Shown here: piece after piece, positions 1 to 5,342 of the stretch
How positions within the stretch are numbered: the first letter of the stretch is position 1
Layout: each line of letters begins with the position of its first letter
Assembly (NCBI GenBank): GCA_900548955.1
Contig: URMQ01000050.1
Span: forward strand, 1-10,844
DNA from: an uncultured Eggerthella sp.
GTDB taxonomy: Bacteria > Actinomycetota > Coriobacteriia > Coriobacteriales > Eggerthellaceae
Direction of reading: 5' to 3'
Length of the DNA: 10,844 bases
Position numbers and translations under genes: made by a program
The notes under the pieces: model-generated
What the model was told of the DNA's origin: nothing
Database searches by the model: none
What the model saw: only the letters and a program-made list of their open reading frames with translations

Positions 1-698
1 GGAGCTAGACGCAAGGTTCCGTTTATTCCTGGAAGACTTCGGGGGAGGGTTCTAACAGACTGACAAAGCGACAACACATCCAAACGCATGCCTGAATCTT
101 CGGCGGGAGTTTTCTTAATGGCTGCCAGAGCAATTGCCGTTAGCGCCAACGAACAAAGTGCCAACACCACAAAAAAGCTTCGCCAACCAGAAGTTTCTAT
201 CATCCACCCACCAATGGTAGGACCAATGTTAGGCGCAAAGCCCATTGCGATACCAGAAATACCCATCGCTGTTGCTTGGCGATCCGACGGAATTGAAGTC
301 ATGATGATACTCATCATCATAGGCATGGTAATACCAGCAGAAACTGCCTGTAAGATACGTCCTACTATAAGCATGGGGAAATTCACGGCGGCAGCATCAA
401 CCGCACCACCAAAAACCAGGAGAATAAGAGAGGCGATAATAACGTTTTTGAGTACAAAACGACGCATGAGATACGTAACAGCAGGCACGGTGATGCCCAA
501 GACCAACATGTACAGCGTGGTTACCCACTGGCCTACACCCGCATCAACCCCGAAATCTTGCGCCATACCAGCAAACATAGAATTGAGTGCTGTCTGAGAC
601 AGATTGCCAAAACAAGAGCCCAGCATAACAATAGACACAAGCAAAACAACATATTTCATGCCTGGTTTTTGATTATTTAATTCTGCAGTGCCCACCAT
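1..698 (-). CDS. DHA2-type MFS multidrug exporter, 5' portion, probably disrupted
   Basis: Integral membrane proton-driven exporter of the EmrB/QacA (DHA2) group, which usually has 14 membrane helices and exports drugs or other amphipathic compounds. Reading minus from ATG at 698 (GAGGA ribosome site a few bases upstream) gives an open frame of about 232 codons to the window edge. Six hydrophobic helices are visible at about residues 15-36, 57-77, 83-103, 108-130, 143-166 and 173-194. The family signature QWVTTLYMLVLG lies at 57-68, and the antiporter motif C GFAPNIGPTIGGW at 153-165. The charged linker ends RLDVLSL (205-211), where helix 7 should begin, but the following residues (CQSVRTLPRSLPGINGTLR) are polar and not membrane-like. 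Similarity therefore seems lost near position 65, suggesting 3' truncation by insertion or rearrangement. The frame is still open at the edge, so a stop is not seen. Family certain; substrate unknown. Confidence 0.8.
   Translation of the reverse strand, partial: MVGTAELNNQKPGMKYVVLLVSIVMLGSCFGNLSQTALNSMFAGMAQDFGVDAGVGQWVTTLYMLVLGITVPAVTYLMRRFVLKNVIIASLILLVFGGAVDAAAVNFPMLIVGRILQAVSAGITMPMMMSIIMTSIPSDRQATAMGISGIAMGFAPNIGPTIGGWMIETSGWRSFFVVLALCSLALTAIALAAIKKTPAEDSGMRLDVLSLCQSVRTLPRSLPGINGTLRLA
2..55 (+). CDS. possible 3' tail of an unidentified plus-strand gene
   Basis: The second plus-strand frame is open from the window edge to TAA at 53-55 and ends in residues LFLEDFGGGF. It lies exactly where the opposing exporter stops looking like its family. 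One reading is that this is the C-terminus of an inserted gene, such as a transposase whose element ends between about 56 and 75. Seventeen codons are too few to identify a family or to exclude a chance open frame. Confidence 0.2.
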   Translation, partial: ELDARFRLFLEDFGGGF

Positions 699-891
699 GC
701 GTTCCTCGCTTATATAAAACCCACTGTGCGTACAAATCCGCTATGACATTCTTCGTTATTTAAAACAATTCGCAAACAACATGCAGTCTGTTAATGCATT
801 CTCATTTTTAACATTTAGTATTCTTTATACCAGTACCACATAGATACAAGCACTACACCATCACAAAGATTTTGAAGGCATTGTTTTATAC
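699..891. promoter_or_regulatory. divergent intergenic region between exporter and VanZ-like gene
   Basis: This AT-rich 193-base gap must hold the promoters of both divergent genes. TATAAG-like and TTTATAC-like sequences occur (near 708-716 and 831-838), but none has a well-spaced -35 partner, so no promoter is assigned. A weak GAAGG ribosome site for the plus gene is at 874-878. Confidence 0.4.
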
Positions 892-1521
892 GTGAATAGA
901 ACTAAAAAACATAACCCAAACCACACAAGCAAAGCGGCAAGTTCAGGAAAGTCGAATACCCTAAGAAAGTCGAATACCCCAACCCAGTCAGGCCAAGCCT
1001 CTACCCCGAATCACGCAAACAAACCAGCTTACCCGAATAAAGCACATCGTATGAAACACTCAGCAGCTTCAACAAAAATTGTCGCATTAAGTTGGATGGC
1101 GGTCGTAGCAATGGCAGGCATCATCTTTTGGATGTCCGCTAATACTGGTAGCAGCATCAATCAAGGACTAGGAATTATTTCAGCGCTGAAGGCATTTCTT
1201 TCCTCCATAGCGTTTTCTTTGACTGGTCATGAAGTAGACGTTTCACCTATCGGGCATTTTGTAGAGTACTTTATTTTTGGCGTGCTCTTATTAAACGCAC
1301 TTCGGTTTCATATGCCTTTATCACGCGCAGTGTTGCTCGCAATTATAATTGGTAGCGCATATGGAATAACTGATGAATTTCATCAGTTATTCGTTCCAGA
1401 AAGAAGCTGCGATCCTATGGATTGGGTTGTAGATACCATCGCAATAGCGCTCGGTGCAGCATTATGCCGCTTAGCTATCAAAAACCGAACTTCGAGAAAA
1501 CCTAAAGATCAACGACGCTAA
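892..1521 (+). CDS. VanZ-like family membrane protein with basic N-terminal extension
   Basis: VanZ-like proteins (named after the teicoplanin-resistance accessory VanZ) are small membrane proteins, mostly of unknown biochemical role. The family signature is clear: SPIGHFVEYFIFG at residues 118-130, then YGITDEFHQLF (157-167) and DPMDWVVDTIAIALGA (174-189), carrying the conserved Asp-Glu, His-Gln and Asp residues. Hydrophobic segments lie at about 62-82, 93-110, 120-137, 145-158 and 178-196. The first 60 residues are unusual: rich in Lys, Asn, Ser, Thr and Pro, with an internal repeat (KSNT at 20-23 and 26-29), and probably cytoplasmic and disordered. The start chosen is GTG at 892, with GAAGG 13 bases upstream. 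An internal ATG at 1051 (residue 54) would give 156 residues, closer to a typical family length, but has no obvious ribosome site. The stop codon lies inside a tandem duplication. No vancomycin resistance cluster is nearby, so resistance should not be assumed. Confidence 0.85.
   Translation: MNRTKKHNPNHTSKAASSGKSNTLRKSNTPTQSGQASTPNHANKPAYPNKAHRMKHSAASTKIVALSWMAVVAMAGIIFWMSANTGSSINQGLGIISALKAFLSSIAFSLTGHEVDVSPIGHFVEYFIFGVLLLNALRFHMPLSRAVLLAIIIGSAYGITDEFHQLFVPERSCDPMDWVVDTIAIALGAALCRLAIKNRTSRKPKDQRR
954..982 (+). repeat. short direct repeat inside the VanZ-like N-terminal tail
   Basis: The sequence AAGTCGAATACCC occurs twice, separated by a few bases, encoding the repeated KSNT of the disordered tail. 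This is consistent with local duplication in low-constraint coding sequence. Confidence 0.6.
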
Positions 1522-1548
1522 AAACCCAAAGATCAACGACGCTAAAAC
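1501..1548 (+). repeat. 24-base tandem duplication spanning the VanZ-like stop codon
   Basis: Two adjacent 24-base copies (1501-1524 and 1525-1548) share AAAGATCAACGACGCTAAAA and differ only at the third and last base. The first copy contains the stop codon (1519-1521) and the second is non-coding, so the duplication probably extended the 3' untranslated region or moved the stop. Seen directly. Confidence 0.85.
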
Positions 1549-1567
1549 AACCTTGGCTGATTCTGGA

Positions 1568-1593
1568 AATAATTGATGATTCCATCAATTATT
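1568..1593. terminator. AT-rich perfect hairpin, possible weak terminator
   Basis: An 11-base perfect inverted repeat (AATAATTGATG and CATCAATTATT, loop ATTC) lies between the convergent VanZ-like and HAD genes. It is AT-rich and lacks a proper T-tract, so it is a poor intrinsic terminator. A second small dyad, CATCAA-ATG-TTGATG, follows at about 1619-1633, and TTCTTCCAAAT recurs at 1599 and 1657. Confidence 0.4.
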
Positions 1594-1666
1594 GGTAATT
1601 CTTCCAAATAATGATGTCATCAAATGTTGATGATTTCGCCAAAAAATGAAATTAGTTTCTTCCAAA

Positions 1667-2362
1667 TTATGCGCAACGAGCATCCGCTTGAGCGCGACGA
1701 TATTCGTCTTTAAGAAATTTCTCAACATCCAATTCATCTAGTTCACGAAGCACTACATCGCACACAGAATTCAATTCCTCAATTGTGCCTGCTTCGTCAG
1801 TGTCATAAATCCCCACTGCGCCAAATTGCTGGCTAACTAAAACCTCTGCCGCATACAGCGAATCTTCGAAGCCCCACGTTTCTTCTGCTTCAGTATGCAT
1901 CTTTGCCTGAGCATGGCGAACAGCCAAAGGACCGCGCTTAGAAATACCCATGTCGCAACTAGAAATTACTTCTTCGAAGCAAGAATAAATTCCTGCACGC
2001 TCCAGACCAAGACGAAGTAGTTTTCCGGGACTAGAAGACACAATGGTCATATGAATTTTACGGCGCTTAAGTTCCTCGACAAGTTCAACCGCACCTTGAC
2101 GAGGTTGTACTTCATAGCGATAAAAAGCCTCAAGGACATCGTCCATATAGGCAAGAATTTCTTCAGGGTTTTTCCCTATACCATAATGATCATGAAAGTA
2201 ACGTGCCGTCTGAACAGGCGTATTGGCATTGATTGTAATACGTTCTTCTTCAGAAAGAACAATGCCAGCATCCTGAGCAATTTTAGATTCAAGACTCTGC
2301 CAAATTCCCATGGAATCAAGCAGCGTTCCATCGCAATCGAAAATAACCCCTTTAACGTCCAC
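1667..2362 (-). CDS. HAD-superfamily phosphatase (beta-phosphoglucomutase-like)
   Basis: Cytosolic haloacid dehalogenase-superfamily hydrolase, likely a sugar-phosphate or small-metabolite phosphatase. Motif I is VIFDCDGTLLDS (6-17), with nucleophile Asp9 and acid/base Asp11. Residues about 16-90 form a helical C1-type cap. Motif II is TIVSSSPG (106-113). The position of motif III has SKRGP (141-145) rather than the usual GKP, so Lys142 is the likely equivalent. Motif IV is GFEDSLYAAE (164-173), with Glu166 and Asp167. The 231-residue length is normal for the subfamily. The start is GTG at 2362, supported by AAGAAGG five bases upstream and by methionine-aspartate directly before the beta strand leading to motif I; there is no better start. 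It is transcribed alone, convergent with the VanZ-like gene. Superfamily is certain. Substrate cannot be told, and motif III deviation argues against naming it phosphoglucomutase. Confidence 0.88.
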   Translation of the reverse strand: MDVKGVIFDCDGTLLDSMGIWQSLESKIAQDAGIVLSEEERITINANTPVQTARYFHDHYGIGKNPEEILAYMDDVLEAFYRYEVQPRQGAVELVEELKRRKIHMTIVSSSPGKLLRLGLERAGIYSCFEEVISSCDMGISKRGPLAVRHAQAKMHTEAEETWGFEDSLYAAEVLVSQQFGAVGIYDTDEAGTIEELNSVCDVVLRELDELDVEKFLKDEYRRAQADARCA

Positions 2363-2549
2363 GATTACCTTCTTTCAATTAGCATGCCCATAAAAAAGCA
2401 ATGCTATGACATTTATAAAATATTCTTTTAATTTTGTACCGAATACACCAAACCCAAGCAATCGCAGCTGCGTTAAATAATGTGTTCATATGTTGAGTAT
2501 TTATTAAATAAAAGAAATAGAAATGAAGTACTGTTGGGTAAGCCTTTGC
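2363..2549. other. AT-rich intergenic stretch upstream of the HAD gene
   Basis: No credible protein gene is seen here. A 6-base inverted repeat (TAGCAT, ATGCTA) brackets about 2381-2407. A minus-strand TATAAA near 2413-2418 could be a -10 for the HAD gene, but it has no recognisable -35. Short open frames on both strands lack ribosome sites and protein-like composition. Confidence 0.4.
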
Positions 2550-2580
2550 AAATAAAGACTCCGATTAAATGCAATCCGGA
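2550..2580 (-). terminator. second terminator-like hairpin below the candidate RNA
   Basis: Reading minus, TCCGGATT pairs with AATCGGA (one bulged base, loop GCATTT; plus positions 2560-2580), followed by GTCTTTATTT. It fits a backup intrinsic terminator placed just after the stronger hairpin at 2589-2616. Inferred from sequence only. Confidence 0.45.
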
Positions 2581-2581
2581 C

Positions 2582-2616
2582 AAAAGCGAGGGCGCCCACC
2601 AAATGGCAGACGCCCT
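2582..2616 (-). terminator. terminator-like hairpin ending the candidate RNA
   Basis: Reading minus, AGGGCG (2616-2611) pairs with CGCCCT (2594-2589), with an inner CCA/TGG pairing, and is followed by CGCTTTTG. GC-rich arms plus a short T-run suit an intrinsic terminator. The opposite strand lacks a T-run directly after the stem, which favours the minus direction. Confidence 0.5.
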
Positions 2617-2786
2617 ATCGTTCACTCTCTTGTTAGGACAAGAGGATTCGCTCGAGGGACAAACTGCTCATAACGAAAAAGGACAAGACAATTAGCGTCA
2701 TCTCCAAAGAGCCCGAACAAGAGATGCGCCAGCGAAGAGGTGCAGAGGATTTCGCCGTAGCATTTTGTTCCCTCTAAGTTAACCAT
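2582..2786 (-). ncRNA. candidate structured small RNA, about 200 nt, family unknown
   Basis: A promoter-like sequence (2819-2793) is followed on the minus strand by a run of stems not explained by a protein gene. A long-range stem pairs GAGGG-A-ACAAA-A-TGCT (plus 2774-2759) with AGCA-G-TTTGTCCCTC (plus 2668-2654): 14 pairs with one bulge and one mismatch. It encloses hairpin A (GCGAA/TTCGC, 2732-2755) and hairpin B (GCGCATCTC with GAGATG-A-CGC, 2695-2729). Downstream comes hairpin D (CTCTTGT, loop, ACAAGAG; 2627-2644), then terminator-like hairpins. The stretch is richer in GC than its AT-rich flanks. I do not recognise it as tmRNA, RNase P, SRP RNA or 6S RNA, nor as any riboswitch I know. 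A 65-codon minus frame overlaps (2622-2819), but it starts in the promoter and is not protein-like. It might be a free-standing regulator or an unusual leader of the HAD gene 220 bases below. The structure is seen; the function is unknown. Confidence 0.45.
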
Positions 2787-2792
2787 GGATAA

Positions 2793-2819
2793 CTTATAAT
2801 GAAACAAAAGCTGCGTCAA
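2793..2819 (-). promoter_or_regulatory. putative promoter of the candidate small RNA
   Basis: On the minus strand, TTGACG (2819-2814) is followed 15 bases later by TATAAG (2798-2793), with an A/T tract TTTTTTAAAAAA (2824-2835) immediately upstream that could act as an UP-like element. The spacer is shorter than the usual 17. Predicted start is near 2786. Confidence 0.45.
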
Positions 2820-2829
2820 TAGCTTTTTT
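2806..2829 (+). terminator. terminator-like inverted repeat with T-run
   Basis: AAAAGCT (2806-2812) and AGCTTTT (2821-2827) form a 7-base perfect stem with an 8-base loop, followed by further T residues. It reads as a weak plus-direction terminator, but no plus gene is seen upstream, and it overlaps the putative minus -35. It may be coincidental. Confidence 0.25.
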
Positions 2830-2835
2830 AAAAAA

Positions 2836-3184
2836 TTCTCTAAAGGGTTTTAATTTGAAAGAATTTGAACGCCTTTGCTGGATTACTATACGCAGAAATA
2901 GACGCGCCGACGCAAGAGGGGTATCACGCCGGCGCAAGCGACAAAAGCCAAAGCTTTGATATCGCTCCTGTTGTTTATTGTCTCACCTGGGATTTCAAAA
3001 ATGAACCTGTTATTTCAATTTTATTTATAGGTGGTTTCTATAAGTTTGAGAGACGAATTTTTTCATATTGGAACTTATACACACAACAGTTTTTGATTGT
3101 TAAATATTTATCTAAACGACAAAATTCAAGGTAAGCAAACGTGCCATAATAAAAATATCCAACAGGCTTTTATTTCGCCTTTTC
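2836..3184. other. intergenic stretch upstream of the stress-protein gene
   Basis: No convincing gene is seen. An 89-codon plus frame (2865-3134) has no ribosome site and a composition unlike its neighbours. A GC-rich islet contains the perfect inverted repeat GCGCCG (2904-2909) and CGGCGC (2930-2935) with a 20-base loop. The rest is AT-rich, and the promoter of the universal stress protein should lie in its right part; no well-matched -35/-10 pair is assigned. Confidence 0.4.
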
Positions 3185-3200
3185 AAGGAGAGGGGTTCTC

Positions 3201-3680
3201 ATGAAATATCGTCGCATTCTTGTTCCCTTTGACGGGTCTGATCATGCTGAAGGGGCATTCACCACTGCCCGTTCACTTGCAATTACTAATGATGAAACAG
3301 AAATCTTCGTAGTAAACGTTGTTCCTATGGCTCTTGCATCATCATTACCTACTTCTGTCGACCCATTTACTGGTGGAGCTTCTGCCTTCATCGATCAGGA
3401 AGGCTACGCCGCCATGGTGGATGCAGCGCTTGAGAATATAAAAAAGGAAATTGAAGATGTGGTAGATCCCTTGCTTGACGGTTTTCCTGAAGAACGCGTA
3501 CACATCGAAGTGGTTACCTACCCATCTGCCGTAAGCGGCTTGACCGAATACGCTAGCAACCATGACTGCGACTTAATCATAATGGGTCGACGTGGTCTTA
3601 GTGGCATTCGTGGAGTATTAGGTAGCGTAAGTTATGGCGTACTGCGCAATGTAGACATTCCTGTTTTGACCGTAAAGTAA
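3201..3680 (+). CDS. universal stress protein (UspA family)
   Basis: Small cytosolic Usp-domain protein, expected to bind ATP and act in stress survival. It begins with the classic strand KYRRILVPFDGSDHA (2-16), where Asp11 is the nucleotide-contacting residue. The C-terminal phosphate-binding loop is MGRRGLSGIRGVLGSVS (128-144), fitting the ATP-binding Usp pattern Gly-2X-Gly-8/9X-Gly-Ser, with an eight-residue spacer. The last strand is IPVLTVK (153-159). At 159 residues it is a single complete domain. The start ATG at 3201 has a strong AAGGAGAGG beginning 16 bases upstream. It is a single-gene unit ended by the terminator at 3745-3772. Family is certain; the particular stress it answers is not indicated. 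Confidence 0.93.
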   Translation: MKYRRILVPFDGSDHAEGAFTTARSLAITNDETEIFVVNVVPMALASSLPTSVDPFTGGASAFIDQEGYAAMVDAALENIKKEIEDVVDPLLDGFPEERVHIEVVTYPSAVSGLTEYASNHDCDLIIMGRRGLSGIRGVLGSVSYGVLRNVDIPVLTVK

Positions 3681-3744
3681 GCTACCTCAAGGCTTAGGCA
3701 TGGGCTTGGGCCTATAGAACAAGGCTTACCTGTTTTGTAATTGA

Positions 3745-3772
3745 AAGAGCCCGAGATTGTTCTCGGGCTCTT
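3745..3772. terminator. strong bidirectional terminator between usp and metY
   Basis: A perfect 11-base inverted repeat AAGAGCCCGAG and CTCGGGCTCTT (3745-3755 and 3762-3772) has a 6-base loop and T-rich sequence on both sides (TTGTTACATT on plus, TTTCAATTAC on minus). It serves the convergent stress-protein and metY transcripts. Confidence 0.9.
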
Positions 3773-3787
3773 GTTACATTACCTCTC

Positions 3788-5056
3788 TTACACCGCTGCA
3801 AGTGCCTGTTCAATATCAGCAATCAAATCTTGCGTTGCTTCAATACCGCACGAAAGGCGAATCAAATCGGGGCTAATGCCTGCCGCTTCCAGCTCTTCAT
3901 CGTTCATTTGGCGATGAGTTGCGTTTGCAGGGTGCAAAACGCAGGTACGAGCATCAGCCACATGGGTAGCAATTTGAGCAAGTTTCAAATTCTTCATGAA
4001 GGTTTCCGCGCCTGCACGACCAAAACTAACAACGCCGCAGCCACCGTTAGGCAAATACTTCTGAGCCAACTCATAGTATTCATCCCCAGGCAAGCCGCTA
4101 TAACGAACCCAAGAAACCTTAGGATGAGCCTGCAGATATTCTGCAACCGCCTGGCCATTTTTCACATGCTGAGCCATACGTACATGCAAGCTTTCAAGGC
4201 CCATATTAAGCAAGAACGCATTTTGTGGCGACTGAATAGAACCAAAATCACGCATAAGTTGCGCCGTTGCCTTGGTAATAAACGCACCTTCCAGACCAAA
4301 ACGCTCCGTATAAACTACCCCATGATAGCTTTCATCGGGAGTAGTAAGACCAGGGAATTTATCGGCATACTTATTCCAATCAAACTTGCCCGAGTCAACG
4401 ATGCAGCCACCGACGCCACAACCATGACCATCCATGTATTTAGTGGTGGAGTGCGTTACGATATCGGCTCCCCATTCAATGGGGCGACAATTCACTGGCG
4501 TCGGGAAGGTGTTATCCACAATCAAAGGAACCCCATGGCTGTGCGCTGCCTTTGCAAAGCGCTCAATATCCAAAACAGAAAGCGCGGGATTTGCAATAGT
4601 TTCGCCAAATACCGCCTTGGTATTGGACTTAAAAGCCGCCTCCAATTCTTCATCGCTGCAATTTGGCGTTACGAACGTGCATTCTAGGCCCATGCGAGCC
4701 ATGGTATGAGCAAAAAGATTATAGGTTCCGCCATAAATTGCTGAAGAGCACACGACATGATCGCCATTTCCTGCAATATTAAAGATCGAGAAGAAGTTTG
4801 CTGCTTGCCCAGAAGAGGTCAACATTGCAGCCGTACCACCTTCAAGTTCGCAAATTTTATTAGCGACAAAGTCGTTTGTGGGATTTTGTAAGCGAGTATA
4901 GAAATAGCCAGACTCTTCTAGGTCAAACAGCTTGCCCATGTGTTCGCTGGTGTCATACTTCCATGTTGTGCTTTGGTAAATTGGTACCTGACGCGGTTCA
5001 CCATCGCCGGGATGATAACCACCCTGAACACAAATGGTGCTAACTGATTGAGTCAT
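3788..5056 (-). CDS. metY: O-acetylhomoserine sulfhydrylase (PLP enzyme)
   Basis: Cytosolic pyridoxal-phosphate enzyme that makes homocysteine from O-acetylhomoserine and sulfide (direct sulfhydrylation), feeding methionine synthesis. Cys/Met-metabolism fold: YTRLQNPT (53-60) has the Tyr and Arg that bind cofactor phosphate from the partner subunit; SSGQAA (81-86) is the phosphate loop; VDNTFPTP (180-187) has Asp181 against the pyridine nitrogen; THSTTKYMDGHG (201-212) has the cofactor lysine Lys206. At 422 residues it has the length of MetY rather than the shorter cystathionine gamma-synthases (about 380-400), and the extended KYMDGHGCGVGG region is also MetY-like. The start ATG at 5056 has AAGGAG 5-6 bases upstream. 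It is divergent from metA, which makes the acylated substrate. A cystathionine synthase or methionine gamma-lyase activity cannot be excluded by sequence alone but is less likely. Confidence 0.9.
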   Translation of the reverse strand: MTQSVSTICVQGGYHPGDGEPRQVPIYQSTTWKYDTSEHMGKLFDLEESGYFYTRLQNPTNDFVANKICELEGGTAAMLTSSGQAANFFSIFNIAGNGDHVVCSSAIYGGTYNLFAHTMARMGLECTFVTPNCSDEELEAAFKSNTKAVFGETIANPALSVLDIERFAKAAHSHGVPLIVDNTFPTPVNCRPIEWGADIVTHSTTKYMDGHGCGVGGCIVDSGKFDWNKYADKFPGLTTPDESYHGVVYTERFGLEGAFITKATAQLMRDFGSIQSPQNAFLLNMGLESLHVRMAQHVKNGQAVAEYLQAHPKVSWVRYSGLPGDEYYELAQKYLPNGGCGVVSFGRAGAETFMKNLKLAQIATHVADARTCVLHPANATHRQMNDEELEAAGISPDLIRLSCGIEATQDLIADIEQALAAV

Positions 5057-5087
5057 ACTTTCTCCTTCTTCGTTAATGTCGCCTTGC

Positions 5088-5116
5088 TATGTATGATTAT
5101 GTACCTCTGATGTCAA
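5088..5116 (-). promoter_or_regulatory. putative metY promoter
   Basis: On the minus strand a consensus TTGACA -35 (5116-5111) lies 17 bases before TACATA (5093-5088), a poor -10. The initiation point would be about 25 bases before the metY start. An alternative perfect TATAAT -10 is at 5145-5140, but it has no -35 at proper spacing. Confidence 0.35.
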
Positions 5117-5144
5117 AATTCATTTTTCAGCTTTTTGTGATTAT

Positions 5145-5154
5145 AGAGCGCTCT
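5145..5154. promoter_or_regulatory. 10-base palindrome abutting a TATAAT
   Basis: AGAGCGCTCT is a perfect palindrome sharing its first base with a minus-strand TATAAT (5145-5140) upstream of metY. It also carries one TATAGA half-site (5142-5147) like those at 5200 and 5212. It is a candidate operator, with function inferred only from position. Confidence 0.3.
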
Positions 5155-5198
5155 TTGTCACCCGCGCTGTAAACTCCCTGTTTCGGGCATGAGCGATT

Positions 5199-5218
5199 TT
5201 CTATAACCAGCTATAGAA
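5199..5218. promoter_or_regulatory. dyad, candidate operator between metY and metA
   Basis: TTCTATA and TATAGAA form a perfect 7-base dyad separated by ACCAGC, near the middle of the divergent intergenic region. Its half-site TCTATA recurs at 5300-5305 by the metA start region, and TATAGA at 5142-5147 by metY. The form (inverted halves, 6-base spacer) suits a dimeric regulator of both genes. Confidence 0.4.
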
Positions 5219-5299
5219 TTGCTTGCCAGCATGGAATATGCCTCATCGGTCGCGTACAATCAAAAATCACTACACCGTTCGTATTTACGACAGGCGGTA

Positions 5300-5307
5300 T
5301 CTATAAA
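5300..5307 (+). promoter_or_regulatory. possible metA -10 overlapping a TCTATA half-site
   Basis: TATAAA (5302-5307) stands 35 bases before metA and overlaps TCTATA (5300-5305). The sequence 18 bases upstream (TTCGTA) is a poor -35. A regulator binding the half-site would block this -10. Confidence 0.3.
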
Positions 5308-5342
5308 AGCCATCTTTACCTTCAATTATTTAGGAGCACTAC

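Noticed and set aside
88..597. Plus-strand open frame of 169 codons
   Set aside because: It is the opposite-strand shadow of the exporter gene, with no ribosome site and no family-like sequence.
892..1521. Glycopeptide resistance gene
   Set aside because: Only the VanZ-like membrane fold is shared; no vanHAXY or vanRS neighbours, so resistance is not supported.
2735..2786. Cobalamin riboswitch in the minus-strand RNA
   Set aside because: A short stretch (GGCGAAATCCTCTGC) loosely recalls part of that family, but the rest of the conserved core and a cobalamin-related gene are missing.
2622..2819. 65-codon minus-strand frame as a small protein
   Set aside because: It begins inside the promoter-like sequence, has no ribosome site and no protein-like pattern; the strand is better explained by RNA stems.
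2865..3134. 89-codon plus-strand frame before the stress-protein gene
   Set aside because: No ATG with a ribosome site, unlike composition, and no recognisable domain; a decayed gene cannot be shown.
5057..5342. SAM riboswitch between metY and metA
   Set aside because: Neither strand shows the conserved core or the kink-turn of the SAM-I class, and untranslated leaders look too short.
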